From the NCBI RefSeq assembly GCF_905475395.1, contig NC_058342.1, forward strand, positions 2,463,501 through 2,527,500: a DNA stretch of 64,000 nt. The letters run 5' to 3'. This document shows, piece by piece, positions 8,481-21,262 of the stretch; the stretch's first letter is position 1; every line of letters starts with the position of its first letter. The notes under the pieces were generated by a model. That model saw only the letters and a list, made by a program, of their open reading frames with translations, made no database searches and had not been told where the DNA came from. The position numbers and the translations under genes were made by a program. Source of the stretch: Chrysoperla carnea. Lineage: Eukaryota; Arthropoda; Insecta; Neuroptera; Chrysopidae.

Positions 8481-11400
8481 TTACTGAACCTCGACATGTT
8501 CAAACAAAACTTCCGTTAGTCTACCTCTCATTTTACAATTCTCCAATTCTCACGTTGCTCGATTCAGGTAGCACTTTAAATTTAATCACTGCAAGATGTC
8601 TTCAAAAAATTTTTGATCCCCGTAGAATAAAAATTCAAGTAGCTGAAATCGAAGCGTATTTGCCTGGTGCTTTATCTTTAAAGCTGAACAAATTTTGTCT
8701 TTTACATTTTAAATTAGATTCGTATTCATGGACTGCTAAATTCTTTATTACCGAATTTTTACCTTACGACGTAATTATTGGGTCCAATACACTGTCTACA
8801 TGCGGTATTTTGTTAGATTTTTCAATTTCACGGGTCAAATTCTCATTCAATCTTGCTGTATCCATTCCGTTCGAAAAACAAAAGTTTCTTCAAAACTCAA
8901 TCGCGGTCATTACGGAATTTAAGGCTGAATTAAACGAGTTACAAAGAAAGCGGCTTAACAATATTATAAGTAGTTATCCTATGGTACTTACCAAAACTCC
9001 CGGACGAGCTAGAAATTATGAGTACAAAATTATCCTAAAAGATTTTGAACCCGTCAGGAAGGGTCCATACTATTTGCCTCCCGACAAGCTACCTTTATTA
9101 GAAGAACATATTAATGAATTAGTAGAATCGGGTATATTATTCCCGTGTCAGAGTCAATACGCCTCACCAGTGTTTTTCGTAGCTAAGCAGTCGGGTGGTG
9201 TTACGTTATGCGCAGATTATCGTTTTTTAAATACCAAAATTCAGTTTGATCCGTTTAGTGCATGTAAAATGAACACAATCTTTAATAGTCTAGGATCCGC
9301 AAAGTACTTTTCTATATTTTATCTAAATCAATCGTTTTACCAAATTCCGTTAAGCCAGGACTCGCGCCATATTACAGCAATCATTACGCAGGTGGGTCAG
9401 TATGCTTTTTCAGTGTTGCCTTTTGGTTTAGTAAATTCCGCTCAAGGTTTAAATAGATATCTAGTCAGAGAATTCGCTCAGTTTAGAAAAGAGCAATTTT
9501 TTTTACAATATTATGATGATTTAATCATCTATAGTTCATCCTTGGACCAACATTTATCTCAAATTAATAGAGTTTTGTCAAAGTTCAAAGAATTGAACTT
9601 AACAGTGAACCCGGATAAAGTTAAGCTATGTATGACTCGTTTAAAACTTTTGGGCCATGTCGTTTCAAATCAAGGTCAAGTTCCCGATCCTGATAAATGT
9701 GCAGCGATTATAAATTTATCATTTCCTAGAAAGCTAAAAGATTTACAAAAATTTATTGGTATGTGTGCCTTCTACTCAAAATTTATCCCAAATTTTAGCA
9801 CAATAGTCGCACCCTTGAACGCTCTTAAAAAGAAAAACGTAAAATTCATTATAGAATCTGTACATTATGAATCGTTTGAAAAGTTAAAAAAGGAATTAAT
9901 TTCGCCCCCATTATTAAGATTTCCTGACTTTAAAAGAAAGTTTATTTTGACCACGGACGCTAGTTCCAAAGGTATTGCTGGCACATTAAGCCAAGATTTT
10001 GACGATGGCAGGCATCCCATAGAATTTTTTTCTAGAAGACTCCAAAACGCTGAGTTTAGATATTGTGCTCATGAACTTGAATTGTTGGCAGTCGTAAAAT
10101 CTTTAGCTCATTTCAAAGATTATCTTTTGGAGAGAGAATTCGTCCTTGAAACTGACGCAAGGTCATTAATTTGGATTTTCAAGCAACCACAAGCTTTCAA
10201 TAAACTTTCACGCTGGATCCTCCAGATGTCACGTTTTAACTTTACCCCGATTCACGTTCGCGGACAAGACAATTTTGTGAGTGACGCTCTGTCACGCTTG
10301 TTTGATGTTAATGATAAAAATGTTAAAGAGGAAGTATTTCAGAATCTGACCCAGTGGCTTTATTAAATACGTTAGTTCATTATACTCCGCAAGGGTATTT
10401 ATCAGTACGTGAAGCTCAAAGGCTTTCAGAATATTGTAGTTCCGTTTACGCTGACATAAAGTCAGGCAAAAATGTTAAAAACTTCTTTATTCGTGATGGT
10501 TTACTTTGTCGTTTCGTCGGAAAAAATCGTAACAAAAGAATCGTGTTACCGAATACCATGTTGAGTTTTGTTCGGGAATATTTTCACTCTACTATGCACC
10601 ATGGTACGTTAAAAACCTACCGGGACATCGCAAAAAGATTTTGGTCTCCTGAATTGTTTAAAACTGTAAAAACTTTTGTGAGTGAGTGTAGGGTATGTGC
10701 GCTTCTAAATCGTCGAACTTAAATAGTGCTCCAAATCTGGCTTTAATACCTCCAAATGAAGTGTGGTCCCATTTGTATATAGACTATATTGGTCCCCTAA
10801 TTACATCTACTGATTCTTCCCGTTTTATTTTAGTGGTTGTTGATGGATTTTCCAAATATGTCGTAGCAAAAGCTACACGAAGATCAACTGCGGATGTTAC
10901 TACCGCTGTCTTAAGAGAAATTTTCTTACAATATGGTTTTCCTAAGTTATTAACATCAGACAACTGCAACGGATCGGCTTTTAGAGCACAGAAGCTTGCA
11001 GATTTTTTAATGGCTCATGGAGTAAAAGCAATTTTTACATCAAATTATAATCCCAAAAGCAATATGAGTGAACGTAATAACCAAAATATTAAGACGAATT
11101 TAACAGCTATAATGAAGGAGTATGGCTTACAACATAAGATGTGGAGTAATATGCTTCCATACGTCGTATATAATTATAATCGTACATTCCACAACACGAT
11201 TCAATGTACGCCGGCGGTTGTGTTTTTTGGCAGAGAATTGTACACTTCACTGGATCTCGCACTCAATATTGATTTATGTGACGAAAAGCCGGACTTAAAT
11301 TTTGTAAAAAAAAACCTTAAAGAGTATTTTGTAAAAAAATCAAAGCCAACTCTCGATTACGCATCCAAGTTTAAATTAAACCAATTAGTTATGTTGAAGA

Positions 11401-11576
11401 ATCATGCGTTGACATCAACAACGGAACGGGATAAGAAATTCATGGATAAATACAGTGGTCCTTATAAAATCGTTAGATTCACAAAACCAGTTTCTGTGGA
11501 ACTTCAAGAAATCGGCTCGGAAAATGTTAAAAAGTCGCACATCCAATATATCAAGCCCTACGGAAGTGGTAGCTAA
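8478..11576 (+). pseudogene. pol: Ty3 element E1 pol (PR-RT-RNase H-IN)
   Basis: Pol of E1 in normal Ty3 order. Protease active site LLDSGST lies at about 8555 (TTG codon, the frame is open upstream), with the flap-side VIIGSNTL at about 8775. Reverse transcriptase runs from about 9000 to 9830 with a YYDD box at 9509-9520. The motif-A Asp is Tyr (SIFYLNQSFYQ, codon TAT 9320-9322); E2 has Asp there, so this copy should be catalytically dead. RNase H follows (TTDASSKGIAGTLSQ, then DNFVSDALSRLF at about 10270). Frame changes occur near 10360 and 10700. Integrase has the HHCC finger (CRVC) and D, D, E residues in LYIDYIGPL, LLTSDNCNG and NMSERNNQN. It ends TAA at 11574-11576. No env follows. Confidence 0.9.
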
Positions 11577-11721
11577 TAAACATAAGTTATTTAACTAATT
11601 AAGCTCCTTCAGAGACATTATCAGTTAATTTTCTTTACCTAATAAGTTTAAATATAAATTTTTGTGTTTTGATTCACAATGCAAGCAAGACCGAGCATAT
11701 GCACTAAAAAGAGGAATACAC

Positions 11722-11726
<5 letters not shown>

Positions 11727-11752
<26 letters not shown>
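11727..11752 (+). repeat. (TA)n microsatellite
   Basis: About 13 TA units followed by an A run, between the pol stop and the 3' LTR of E1. No clear polypurine tract precedes the LTR; only CTTGGGA abuts it. Confidence 0.9.
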
Positions 11753-11757
<5 letters not shown>

Positions 11758-11806
11758 AAAAATTTTGTTTCTCCCAAAAATTTTTTTTCCCTTAGGCCGC
11801 TTGGGA

Positions 11807-13506
11807 TGTTACGATGTAAACGTTCATTAGTGTGAAGTTGTCTTTATATTCAACCATCTTGTGGTTAACACTAGCCTTCATATAGTTATTGGTCAATTAA
11901 ACGTCAAAAATGTTAGGGTTTTTTTGTTCTTTTAAATAAATGTAGTGGGGAGAAAAATTTCATTAGATGGTTAAAAATAGAGAGACGACGCGCTCTTCTC
12001 TGGTGGACGGTCTCAGCGAACATATCACTGACATGCTAGGGGGATAATACAATATGGCTTAGCAGATCACAACGTGGTTTGGTGTGTTAAAAAATAAAAT
12101 AAATGGATTTTATATACTATGGTAAAACGTACTGTAAAATGAATATGAATACGATGTCTTGAAGGTACTGTAAATCTTTTCTTTTATTTGGCCGTGCTTG
12201 CATTGTTTATCGATCAATCCACGCTATGTCGAGGTAATTTTTAAATAATTTTTAAGTCGATACATACGTATCCATCGGTCCAAGGATGTTGCGAAATTGT
12301 TGTTTTTTTTTTTAGATTCACAGCGCGAAAAGACGCTTAAATTATTTGTAATAATTACTTAAACACATTTTCAAGAAAAATCTAACACGTTCATTTAATG
12401 ATGTTTTGTATGTTTATGTCGCGGTTTTGCAACGGCAAACGTGTTAATCGTTTCGTTATTATACACTCTAGATTTTGTTAATAAATTTAGGTCGGTATAT
12501 ATTTTTTTAGTAAATTGTTAAAGTTTAATATGCGGTCAAGATTGTCGTAACTTACCGTAAACGTAACATGTCGAGTCAGACCCATTAGTGGGGTTTATTA
12601 AAACAGTTTTGAAAACTTGTGTTGGTAGCGCAGTTTATTATAACGCTTTTATTTTAAGTTTATGTAAAACGTATTAAACGTTTCATTATTATACGCTCTA
12701 GATTTTGTTAATAGATTTTAGGTCGATATATATATTTTTAGTAAATTGCTAAAGTTTAATTTTTGGTTAAGATTGCGATTAATTTACAGTAAACGTAATA
12801 CGTCACGTCGAACTCATTTGTTAAGTTTTTTTTGGATAGTTTTGAAAAATTATGTTAGTATCGTAGTTCATTATAACGTCGTTATTTTTAAGCTAATGTA
12901 AAACGTGTCGAACGTTTCACTATTATACACTCTAGATTTTGTGATAAACTTTATGTCGATATATATATTTTATTAAATTGTTAAGGTTTAATATTTGGTT
13001 GAGATTGTCTCTAAATTATAGTAAACGCAACATTTTGAGGTGAATTCATTTTGTTGAGTTTTATTAAAATAGTTTTGAAGATTATGTTATTAGAGTAGTT
13101 GATTATAACTTTGTACATTAAGTTCGTGTAAAAATTGTTAATGCTTCATTATTATTCGCGTTTCGATGTTGTTAATAAATTGTTACCGATCAAAATTAGT
13201 GGTACTTTATGATACCTTTTTCAGATGTTGGCGATGTTGAGGTTGGCCTACATTGATGCATATTGGGTTTCCTTGACAAGGAATTAGATCAGCGATTAAA
13301 CCCTCTGGGGATGGTTTTGGGTTCTATTACTCAATACCCAGCTTTGGGCCCGTTTTAACATCTGGTACTCGCTTATAATGGCGCTCAAACTCTGATTAAT
13401 TAATTAATTAGTAATCGTTTTCACCGCCTACAACACTTAATCAAATATAGTTTTATATCTCACAATTTCTTATATCTTAACCCCAGTCAAATTTATTTTC
13501 ACTACA
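11807..13506 (+). mobile_element. 3' LTR of Ty3 element E1
   Basis: Second copy of the E1 LTR, 1,700 bp, starting TGTTACGATGTAA and ending TTTTCACTACA. It is 465 bp longer than the 5' LTR because of two extra tandem units (within 12454-13146). Elsewhere the two LTRs differ by only scattered bases, for example TTTGTGTCG versus TTTATGTCG, so the insertion is fairly recent compared with the other elements here. The minisatellite that flanks the left LTR resumes immediately at 13507. Confidence 0.9.
12454..13146 (+). repeat. three tandem ~230 bp units inside the 3' LTR
   Basis: Units start at 12454, 12684 and 12918 and the next partial unit at 13147 (periods about 230, 234 and 229). Each contains TTATACNCTCTAGATTTTGT, a GTCGATATATAT-type segment and AGTAAACGTAA-type segments. 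The units are visibly diverged from one another, so the array is older than this insertion. Confidence 0.85.
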
Positions 13507-13745
13507 ATTTTAATTTTTAACTATATATGTAAAAATTTTCTTAATAAATATTTTAATTTTTAACTATATACGTAAAAATTTCTTAATAAATATTTTAACT
13601 TTTTAACTATATATGTAAAAATTTTCTTAATAAATATTTTAATTTTTAACTATATATGTAGAAATTTTCTTAATAAATTATTTTAATCTTTAACTATATA
13701 TGTAAAAATTTTCTTAATAAATTATTTAAATTTTTAACTATACGT
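13507..13745 (+). repeat. 43-44 bp minisatellite, right part
   Basis: Five full units and a partial one (ATTTTAATTTTTAACTATAT, ATGTAAAAATTTTCTTAATA plus a few bases), with a few substitutions per unit. It is continuous with 5591-5656 if E1 is removed. Confidence 0.85.
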
Positions 13746-15660
13746 GCAAAGAAAAAAAAATACAACATGAAAACGATATCATTAACATTTACAAAGACAA
13801 AGAAAAAAAAAACAAATTACACCTCTTACATTTTTTTTTTAGAGGGTCAAAAAGAAAATATTATGTCAATTGACAAAAACAAATTACTTTAAAAAGAAGG
13901 AAATTATTTTTACAGGTATGTCTTCATCAAACCTGATTTACAATTTTAATTATAAAATTCAAAAAAAATTTTGTTTTAAAATTACAGAATGCGTTGATTT
14001 CCTACTTTTCCATATACAAACTTACTTAACAAAGAAAAACCTAAATTATTGCACTCGTTACATGATCGTTTATCGTTATATTTAAAATTTAGATTAGGAG
14101 TTAATTCGCACCACTACATTAAACCATCTTCATGCCAATTTTCTCTTCATATATATTGCTGATGCAAATAAAATTCCAGAGTACACCTGTTAATAGCACT
14201 TAGAAAATCATACACTAGGCAAATTACAAATTAATGTGTCCATCACCATATAAGTAATTAAACATTCAAAACGTTTTTCAATGCCCAGGCAAAACAGTTA
14301 TAAGCAATGTTATATCGATTGCATAAAAATTGACGCCAACATCCAATTACGAATACAAATACGTAGTATCGTCATAAGTTGTTTATTGTGAAAAGAAATA
14401 TACAAAATCTTCCATCGAATTTTGTGTTTCCAAATATAATTATGCATTATCACATTTTGTAAAACTTAATAGTCCATCTCCATAAACAAACATAATTTGT
14501 GCCATAAGCGTATGAAATTTCAATTCGTTATCTATAGCAGTATGTACTTTCAGATTTCTGTATTATCGACAACCATATTTGTGTCAATGACATTTAAGAA
14601 AAATCAGGTGATGTTAAATACAACACAGTTTTTGAAAAAATTAGATGATTTAGTTATTTGTTATTAAAGTATAATTATTAGAGTGCGAAAATTTAAAAGA
14701 ACATAAATTCGGTCAAGTCCTTTCCCTTCTTTGGATGAAAATTATTTTATTCATTTGAGTACTACTAAAGTGTATTAAAATTATAAACATTGTATTCGTT
14801 CAAATACACCAACCTATACAAAAAATATTTTTTTTTTTTTTTTAAGAAACGGTAAGTTCCAAGAAAAAGAAAAAGACTTGATTTTTATAATAAGTTTTTT
14901 ACATTATGCAATAAACACATTTAATTTGTAGGAATTCAAACAAAAGGAAAAATCAAAATTGACAAAAAAAAATTATATATACTAGATGTTATGCGAATTT
15001 TCCGCTCATTCTACTAGGAACATAAACAATTTATCGAAAGAAACCTTTACTCTAACAAACAAAAGTTTTTTCTTTTTATTTTTTTTAAAGAAAAATACAT
15101 TCGCGGTAATAGGCAAAATTTCTTCAGATTCTATTTAACCAAAAGATAATATTACGGATCTATATGGAAAATTCTAGTATAATATATTATAAGTCACCAA
15201 TTATTAGAAAATATAACAATAATCATCAAATAAATTATAATTGCTGATAGGTAATGATTTAAACAATTTAATATTTATTGTTTGTAATATATGTTTTATA
15301 AGTTGTTAAATAATTATTTTCATTTCAGTTTTAGGTTATGTTTATGGTAATTTACTTCATATACACAATTGTGAGAGCATAATTCACAAAATAATCCAAA
15401 TTCATTAGTATTATAATCAGAAAAGAGGAAAAGAAAAAAAATTACTAAAATCACAAAGGATATATAAAAAAAGTATGCACACAGCAAATTTAATCGGGAG
15501 CCAATGATGAAACATGGTATAAATTTTACGAAAAAATTAAAGTTTGAAAAATTTTAATATTAAATAATGAAATAACGGCAAGATATACAAACTTCACCCA
15601 ACCAGACGATCCAAATTGTCATTAAGAATAAAGTAATTTATAAATAGCTCAATAAGTTTT
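13746..15660. other. AT-rich stretch, no recognisable gene
   Basis: Lies between the minisatellite and the 3' end of the minus-strand element E2. The 3' LTR of E2 should lie here, but I see no match to its 5' LTR (20322 onward), so it is lost or too diverged to see. The only sizeable frame (13870-14085) has the composition of random AT-rich sequence. Confidence 0.45.
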
Positions 15661-15667
15661 CATTCAT

Positions 15668-18600
15668 TTACAATCTTGATGTACCAATTTCTCTAGAACT
15701 ATGATTGACAGGTTTAACATGCGTAATATGACATTTTTTTATTTCGTTTGTATTAATATGTTTTACTTGTACAGAAGACGGTGTATTAAACTTTGTAATC
15801 ACATATGGACCCGAAAACCTAACAGCGAATTTTTTACCAGTATCAAAGGTCGAAGATGGTTCCATGTTTTTAACCATAACAGTATCACCTATTTTTAAAT
15901 TTGATTGAAGAGGATAATCTTTATATTTCTTTAGAGCTTTTACGTTCGCGGCATGAATCGCGACCTTCACATCATCAATGGAAAAATTCTTTTCAGCCAA
16001 ATTAATACTATACGCTAAATCGAAAGAAGTTTTCAATTCTCTACCCAGAAAAATTTTTGCTGGCGTCATATCAATAGAAGAATGGTACGTACGGTTGTAA
16101 TTGAAAGTAATAGACTTCAATAATTCTGACCAATACTTATGATTTAAATCTTCCATTTTTAAAACAGAGGATAAGTTTATTTTAATATTTCTATTAACGC
16201 GTTCGGAAAGATTACTTTGGGCGTTGTATGGTGAAATGAATACCGGTCGTACAGCGCATTTCATTAGATAATCATTGTATAAATTTGACCTAAAATTCGG
16301 AGCGTTATCAGAAATAACAAAATGCACGTAACCATACTGACAAAATATATTTTTTAAATTTTTAACTGTTACAGCCGCCGTAGCCCTACGAGTAGGAATT
16401 GTAATTAAGAATTTGGAAAATCCGTCCATCGCTACAAAAATGTATTTTAAATTTTCCACGGAGTTTATTAACGGACCAATATAATCGATGTACAAATGCG
16501 TCCAAACATTTTCTGGGGATATATATGCTGGTTTAACGAGCATTGATTTATTGTGTGGTTTCATGATCGCACAGATTTCGCATTTATTAACAAAATCTTT
16601 AACCAACTGAAATAGATTTTTACACCAGAATCTTTTGGCTATATCTCTGTACAGTTTCGTAATACCGGAATGAGATAGATTATGAAAATACTGAAGTGTA
16701 TAATTTAAAAAATTTTCGGGAAGAACTATTCTTTTCACACGATTTTTACCCACGAATTTACACAAAAGACCATCCCGAATAAAGAAATCTTTGACATTTA
16801 AACCCGACTCGATGTCACGGTAAATGAATTTGCAATATTCCGAATTTTTCTGTGATTCTCGTAGAGATAAATAGCCTTGCGGTTCCGTGTGAATAATATT
16901 AGATAATAACAGTTTAGACTCCGAAATATGAACTTTTTCTAAATTATCAAGTATAGTATCTTTCTCGTTTTGATCGAACATACGCGACAAAGTATCTGCT
17001 ATAACATTATCTTTTCCTCGAATATGTACTATAGAAAATTTAAATCTACTCAATTGTAAAATCCGTCTACTGAGTTTATTAAAGGTTTGTGGTGTTTTAA
17101 AGAGCCAAACTAAGGCTGAACAATCAGTTTCTAACGAAAATTCCCTGTCTAACAGGTAATCTTTAAAATGCGCTAGGGCCTTGACCACAGCGAGTAATTC
17201 CAATTCGTGCGCACTGTAGCGAATTTCCGCTCCTTGTAATTTCTTAGAAAAATATTCTATAGGATGTCTACCGTCCACAAAATCTTGCGACAAGGTTGTC
17301 GAAATACCGAAAGAAGAAGCATCAGTAGTAACAATAAAACGTAAATTAAAATCTGGGAAACGTAATAAAGGGGAGATATTAAAGCTTTTTTAAGTTGTTG
17401 AAAGGCTGTATGATGATTTTGATCGATCTTGAACTTTGCGTTTTTCTTTTTAAGAGTATTAAAGGGACTAACAATAGAGCTAAAGCTTGGAATAAACTTA
17501 GCATAAAAAGCGCACATACCCACGAACTTTTGCACTTCTTTAAGGTTTCTAGGAAAAGGTAGGGTATTTATCGCTGCACATTTTTCTGGATCAGGTAATT
17601 TTCCCATATTACTGACAACATGCCCTAAAAGTCTTAAGCGTGTCATACATAAACGAAGTTTTTTAGGATTAATTGTTAGATTTAGTTCCTGGAAACGTTT
17701 AAACACTCTTGACAACTGAGAAATATGCTCATCCAAGTTATCTGAGTAAATAATCAAGTCATCACAATACTGCAAGAAAAAACCTTCTTTCCGGAAGTCA
17801 GAAAATTCACGTAATAAGTACCTATTAAGAGCTTGAGAGGAATTAACCATACCAAAAGGGACCACATTAAAGCGATACTGGCCAAAAGGAATTACAATAG
17901 CAGTAATATCGTGAGACTCAGAAGCTAAGGGAATTTGATAGAAGCTACTACTCATGTCCAGACCTGAATAATACCTAGACGAACTCAAGGAATCAAAGAT
18001 AGAGTTCATTTTCACTCCCGTAAGTGGATCAAACTGTATTTTAGGGTTCACGAACCTATAATCGGCACAGAAACGAACACCACTTTGTTTTGGAACGAAA
18101 AATACCGGTGTTCCCCAAGGAGAAATACAAGGAGAAAGAATTTTCCAATCTACTAACTCTTGAATATGCGCCTCCAAAAGTTACATTTTATCTTTAGGTA
18201 AATAGTAAGGAGATTTTCGTACAGGTTCGCTATCTTTTAGAATTAATTTATATTCAAAATTGCGGGCAAAACCTGGTTTACTAGATAAAACAGATGAAAA
18301 CATAGATAAAACTTTATTTAAGCGTTTAGTTTGAGATTGTGATAACATCGCTTGAACCTCTGAAATTAGATTACATAATTTTGAATCACTTTTATAAGAT
18401 ACAAATGGAACTTCAAAATCTGAATCAAATTGAAATTTGATTCTTGAGGTCGCAAAATTAATTAAAATACCCGAGCGAGTAAGAGTTTCGGATCCTATAA
18501 TAACAGGAAAAGGGATATTATCCGCAATTAAAAAGGTAGATTTCCAAGAAAAATAGCCCAATTTAAAAGATAATTTACAAGCTTGCTTAAATTGCATAAA

Positions 18601-18795
18601 GTAAGAACCCGGTAACGTTGCCGTATATGAAACAGTTTCGAAATTAATTTTTATTGTTTTGTGTAAAGAATTGACTGCTTGTCGTGAAATAATATTACAT
18701 GGTACCTGAATCCAGAAGAGATAATAAAGAGATACAAGAGAAATTAAGATAAACCAATGGCAAATGTATAGAAAGATTAGGGAAGTTAGAATTTA
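15668..18795 (-). pseudogene. pol: Ty3 element E2 pol (PR-RT-RNase H-IN)
   Basis: Minus-strand pol, collinear with E1 but clearly diverged. The protease active site LLDSGT is near 18705, followed at once by a frameshift. RT runs to about 17380 and keeps both catalytic motifs (GLDMSSSFYQIPL and QYCDDLIIYS). A stop (TAA, 18183-18181) stands where E1 has Pro, and a one-base deletion near 17376 shifts frame before RNase H. From 17293 to 15668 the frame is open for 541 residues, covering RNase H (DNVIADTLSRMF), the integrase finger (CEICAI) and the integrase core with Asp, Asp and Glu in LYIDYIGPL, FVISDNAPN and SNLSERVNR. So the enzymes' motifs look better kept than in E1, but the gene is broken in three places. 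Confidence 0.9.
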
Positions 18796-18802
18796 GTTTT
18801 TT
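18793..18802 (-). promoter_or_regulatory. -1 frameshift heptamer A AAA AAC in E2
   Basis: On the minus strand TCA AAA AAC TAA occupies 18804-18793, with the heptamer at 18802-18796. It has the same heptamer, the same stop codon and the same position relative to protease as in E1. In E2 the gag frame has been disturbed shortly upstream (stop at 18815), so the site is no longer in the upstream gag frame. Confidence 0.6.
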
Positions 18803-19871
18803 GAATTACTCGAACTATTTCTTTGGTAAAGGTTGAGAATCAATTTCTGTAGCTGCTACTGAAGTTTGTCGCCTTTGAGGCCTTGTAGGGCAATCTGAAA
18901 TATGATGATCAGACGCTTTACAATACGCACAGTTAGTGAAGTTACTACGAGAATGATTTAAACTAGAAATTGATGTACTATTTGAAAAATTTGCAGCCTG
19001 TGTAATAGCATTTCTATGATTACTAGTTGAAGCATTCATATCATAACGATTTGTAGGTGATCGAAAACTAGTACTCGGCAAAACAGTCGAATAGGAAGCA
19101 ACACGGTTTTGTATTTGTTCGATTTTCAAAGCAAAAGAATCTAAATTTTCGAAATTACGTGGCATATCCATAGTTTTAATTAAATCATATGTCTGCGAAT
19201 TTACATGAGAAAATATAATGCTAATTATTTCTTCTTGCGGAAATAACGGACAAATTACTCTAGCATATTTACGAATAGAAAGACAAAAATTGTAAAATTT
19301 TTCATTTAATCTCTGTGTTCGTCGCACAAAACGGTCTACTAAAATTTGAATTTCCGGATAAGGGATACAAGCTATTAGACTATTTCGGATTATATTCCAA
19401 GGCAAATTTTGTACAATAAATTCAGACCACTTATGTCGTGAGTGCACATTAACTTTCACAATTAATGATCTTATTAAAATAGACTCTTTAATATTGCGAA
19501 GTGAAACTACTTCATCAACTTCTATTACAAAATTCAAAATCGACTCAAAGTTCAATACATCCAATACAGGAATTTCCTTAATGACATCATGAGGTCGAAC
19601 AGATTCATTATTATTGTTACTACTGTGATTATTATGATTTAGCTGCATTTGCGCATTTCTAGTTAACTCAGCAACAGAGTTCTGTTGTTGGTTAATGGCC
19701 AAAGATAAATTCCGTAACAAGTTTGTGGTTTCTTGCAAAAACAATGAAGTTTGTCTTAAAGGAGGACTTACCAAATCATCAATTCGCCTTCTTGCTACGT
19801 GGACTAGTGCCTGGGACAGGTACTGCTGGTCCATCCGATTGCGTTTGTACTTCCGTAATTGACGAATCCAT
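18796..19871 (-). pseudogene. gag: Ty3 element E2 gag
   Basis: Gag of E2. The likely native ATG is at 19871 (MDSSITEVQTQSDGPAV); a frame change within the first 35 codons leads into the 339-residue frame that ends at 18815. The N-terminal part has an Asn/His-rich stretch (NHNNHSSNNNNES). The capsid-like part contains KFYNFCLSIRKYARVICP and the equivalent of E1's IIFSH motif. The zinc knuckle CAYCKASDHHISDC is intact (C-x2-C-x4-H-x4-C). The early stop after LPKK is followed by codons matching the E1 gag end in another frame. Confidence 0.8.
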
Positions 19872-20308
19872 ATTGCTGCTAAACTCCCAGATTAATGAAC
19901 TTTATAGAAACAAATCAATATCCAACCTACAAGAAAAAAACTGTACATAAAATGTTCAAAAAAAAAAAAACTTAAAGAGAGAAAGAAAATACACCAGGTA
20001 TTTATCAAAAAAAATAAAATTTTAATAGTATAACTTCAAGTCATCTATTAGAATATTAACGCACAAAAGGTGCTTAAAATGAGCAAAATCTCAATTTTAA
20101 GGTAAAATAGGAAAAAAAAAATATTAAAAAATCATAAGTAATGTCAATAACATATATTCATATTAAGGGTTTGAGATAGGAACAGAAAGGTAAAATGTAG
20201 TGTAGATCAAAAAAAAGGAATTATTTAGTTTGATAACCGACGAAAATGGTATATCAATGAGTTTACGGTAAATTCCGGTTATCAAAACACTAAACATCCT
20301 TCCATTTG
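19872..20308 (-). other. E2 untranslated leader
   Basis: AT-rich leader between primer site and gag, with A runs. It has the same position as 6912-7103 in E1. No separate gene is seen. Confidence 0.4.
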
Positions 20309-20321
20309 GCTCGCTGCCAAA
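20309..20321 (-). other. primer binding site of E2
   Basis: Minus strand TTTGGCAGCGAGC, matching in position and largely in sequence the E1 site TTTGGTAGCAAGC. It marks the inner end of the 5' LTR, which ends ...GCTTCA at 20322. Confidence 0.6.
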
Positions 20322-20671
20322 TGAAGCAAAAACAAAATGGTAACCCTTTATGGGGTTACTAGAAAAAGAGTATATATCCAACTTGGATTGCGCGTTAAGA
20401 AATGTGCTAGGCCCACCCATACAGTTTTTGGGGATAATTGTTCTTTTAGAGCCACCCTGATATTCAAAACCGACAGGTCCAGAGAAAATGATCGAAACTG
20501 GACGGAATGTTTAGTGTCAAAAGCAAAGGCTTCATACTTTACTTTCCGAAATGTTACCGTGTGGATTTACATCACACGTCTACCAAAACAAAAACCAAGA
20601 AAGGAAAGAGTTAAGTATAACATAATAAGATAAAAATAAATTTCAAAGTTGTTTTATGTAAATCATCCTCA

Positions 20672-20888
20672 GTTACAAAGTATTAATAAAGTATACAAAT
20701 TCAACACATTAAGTGTTTTAAATAACAATTTACAAACTCTAAATCAAGCATTTAATAAAGTATACAAATTCAACACATTAAGTGTTTTGAATAACAATTT
20801 ACAAACTCTAAATCAAGCATTAAATAAAGTATACAAATTCAACACATTAAGTGTTTTGAGTAACAATTTACAAATTCTAAGCCAACTT
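20672..20888. repeat. 69 bp tandem repeat, about 3 copies
   Basis: GTATACAAATTCAACACATT recurs at 20691, 20760 and 20829, an exact 69-base period, with only a few differences between units. As 69 is a multiple of three the plus strand stays open across it, giving a repeated 23-residue peptide; I regard that as incidental since the array lies in an LTR. Confidence 0.9.
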
Positions 20889-21262
20889 TAATCTAGAAGA
20901 AATTAAATAGATTTATATTAAATGTTTAAAAGGATGCATAACAAAGTGAAATTAAAAACTTTCAAACTGTAACCCCAAAACCCAACAATTAGAATAAATC
21001 AAACATACCAGATCATTTTTATAAAAATACCTCAGCTCGCTCACATATTGTTTAAAATACGCCACGTGCAAATAACTTAAAGGTTATACAGAATCTAACA
21101 TCCATTATCGTTACTATTTTTGTTTAATCAGTTCAGTACGAGATCCCAAGTAGAAAGAGGACTCCTATCAATATTCAAACAAATACGTTAGGAATTACTC
21201 CGCGCTCTGATCAATCTCCGCATAAGAAATAGATCCATTAATTTATATAATATGTTGTGTTC

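Noticed and set aside
13746..15660. 3' LTR of element E2
   Set aside because: Expected by position, but no segment recognisably matches the 5' LTR region beginning at 20322.
20649..20891. Plus-strand frame with a repeated 23-residue peptide
   Set aside because: The period of 69 bp keeps any frame open; it lies in the E2 LTR region and has no start context or family match.
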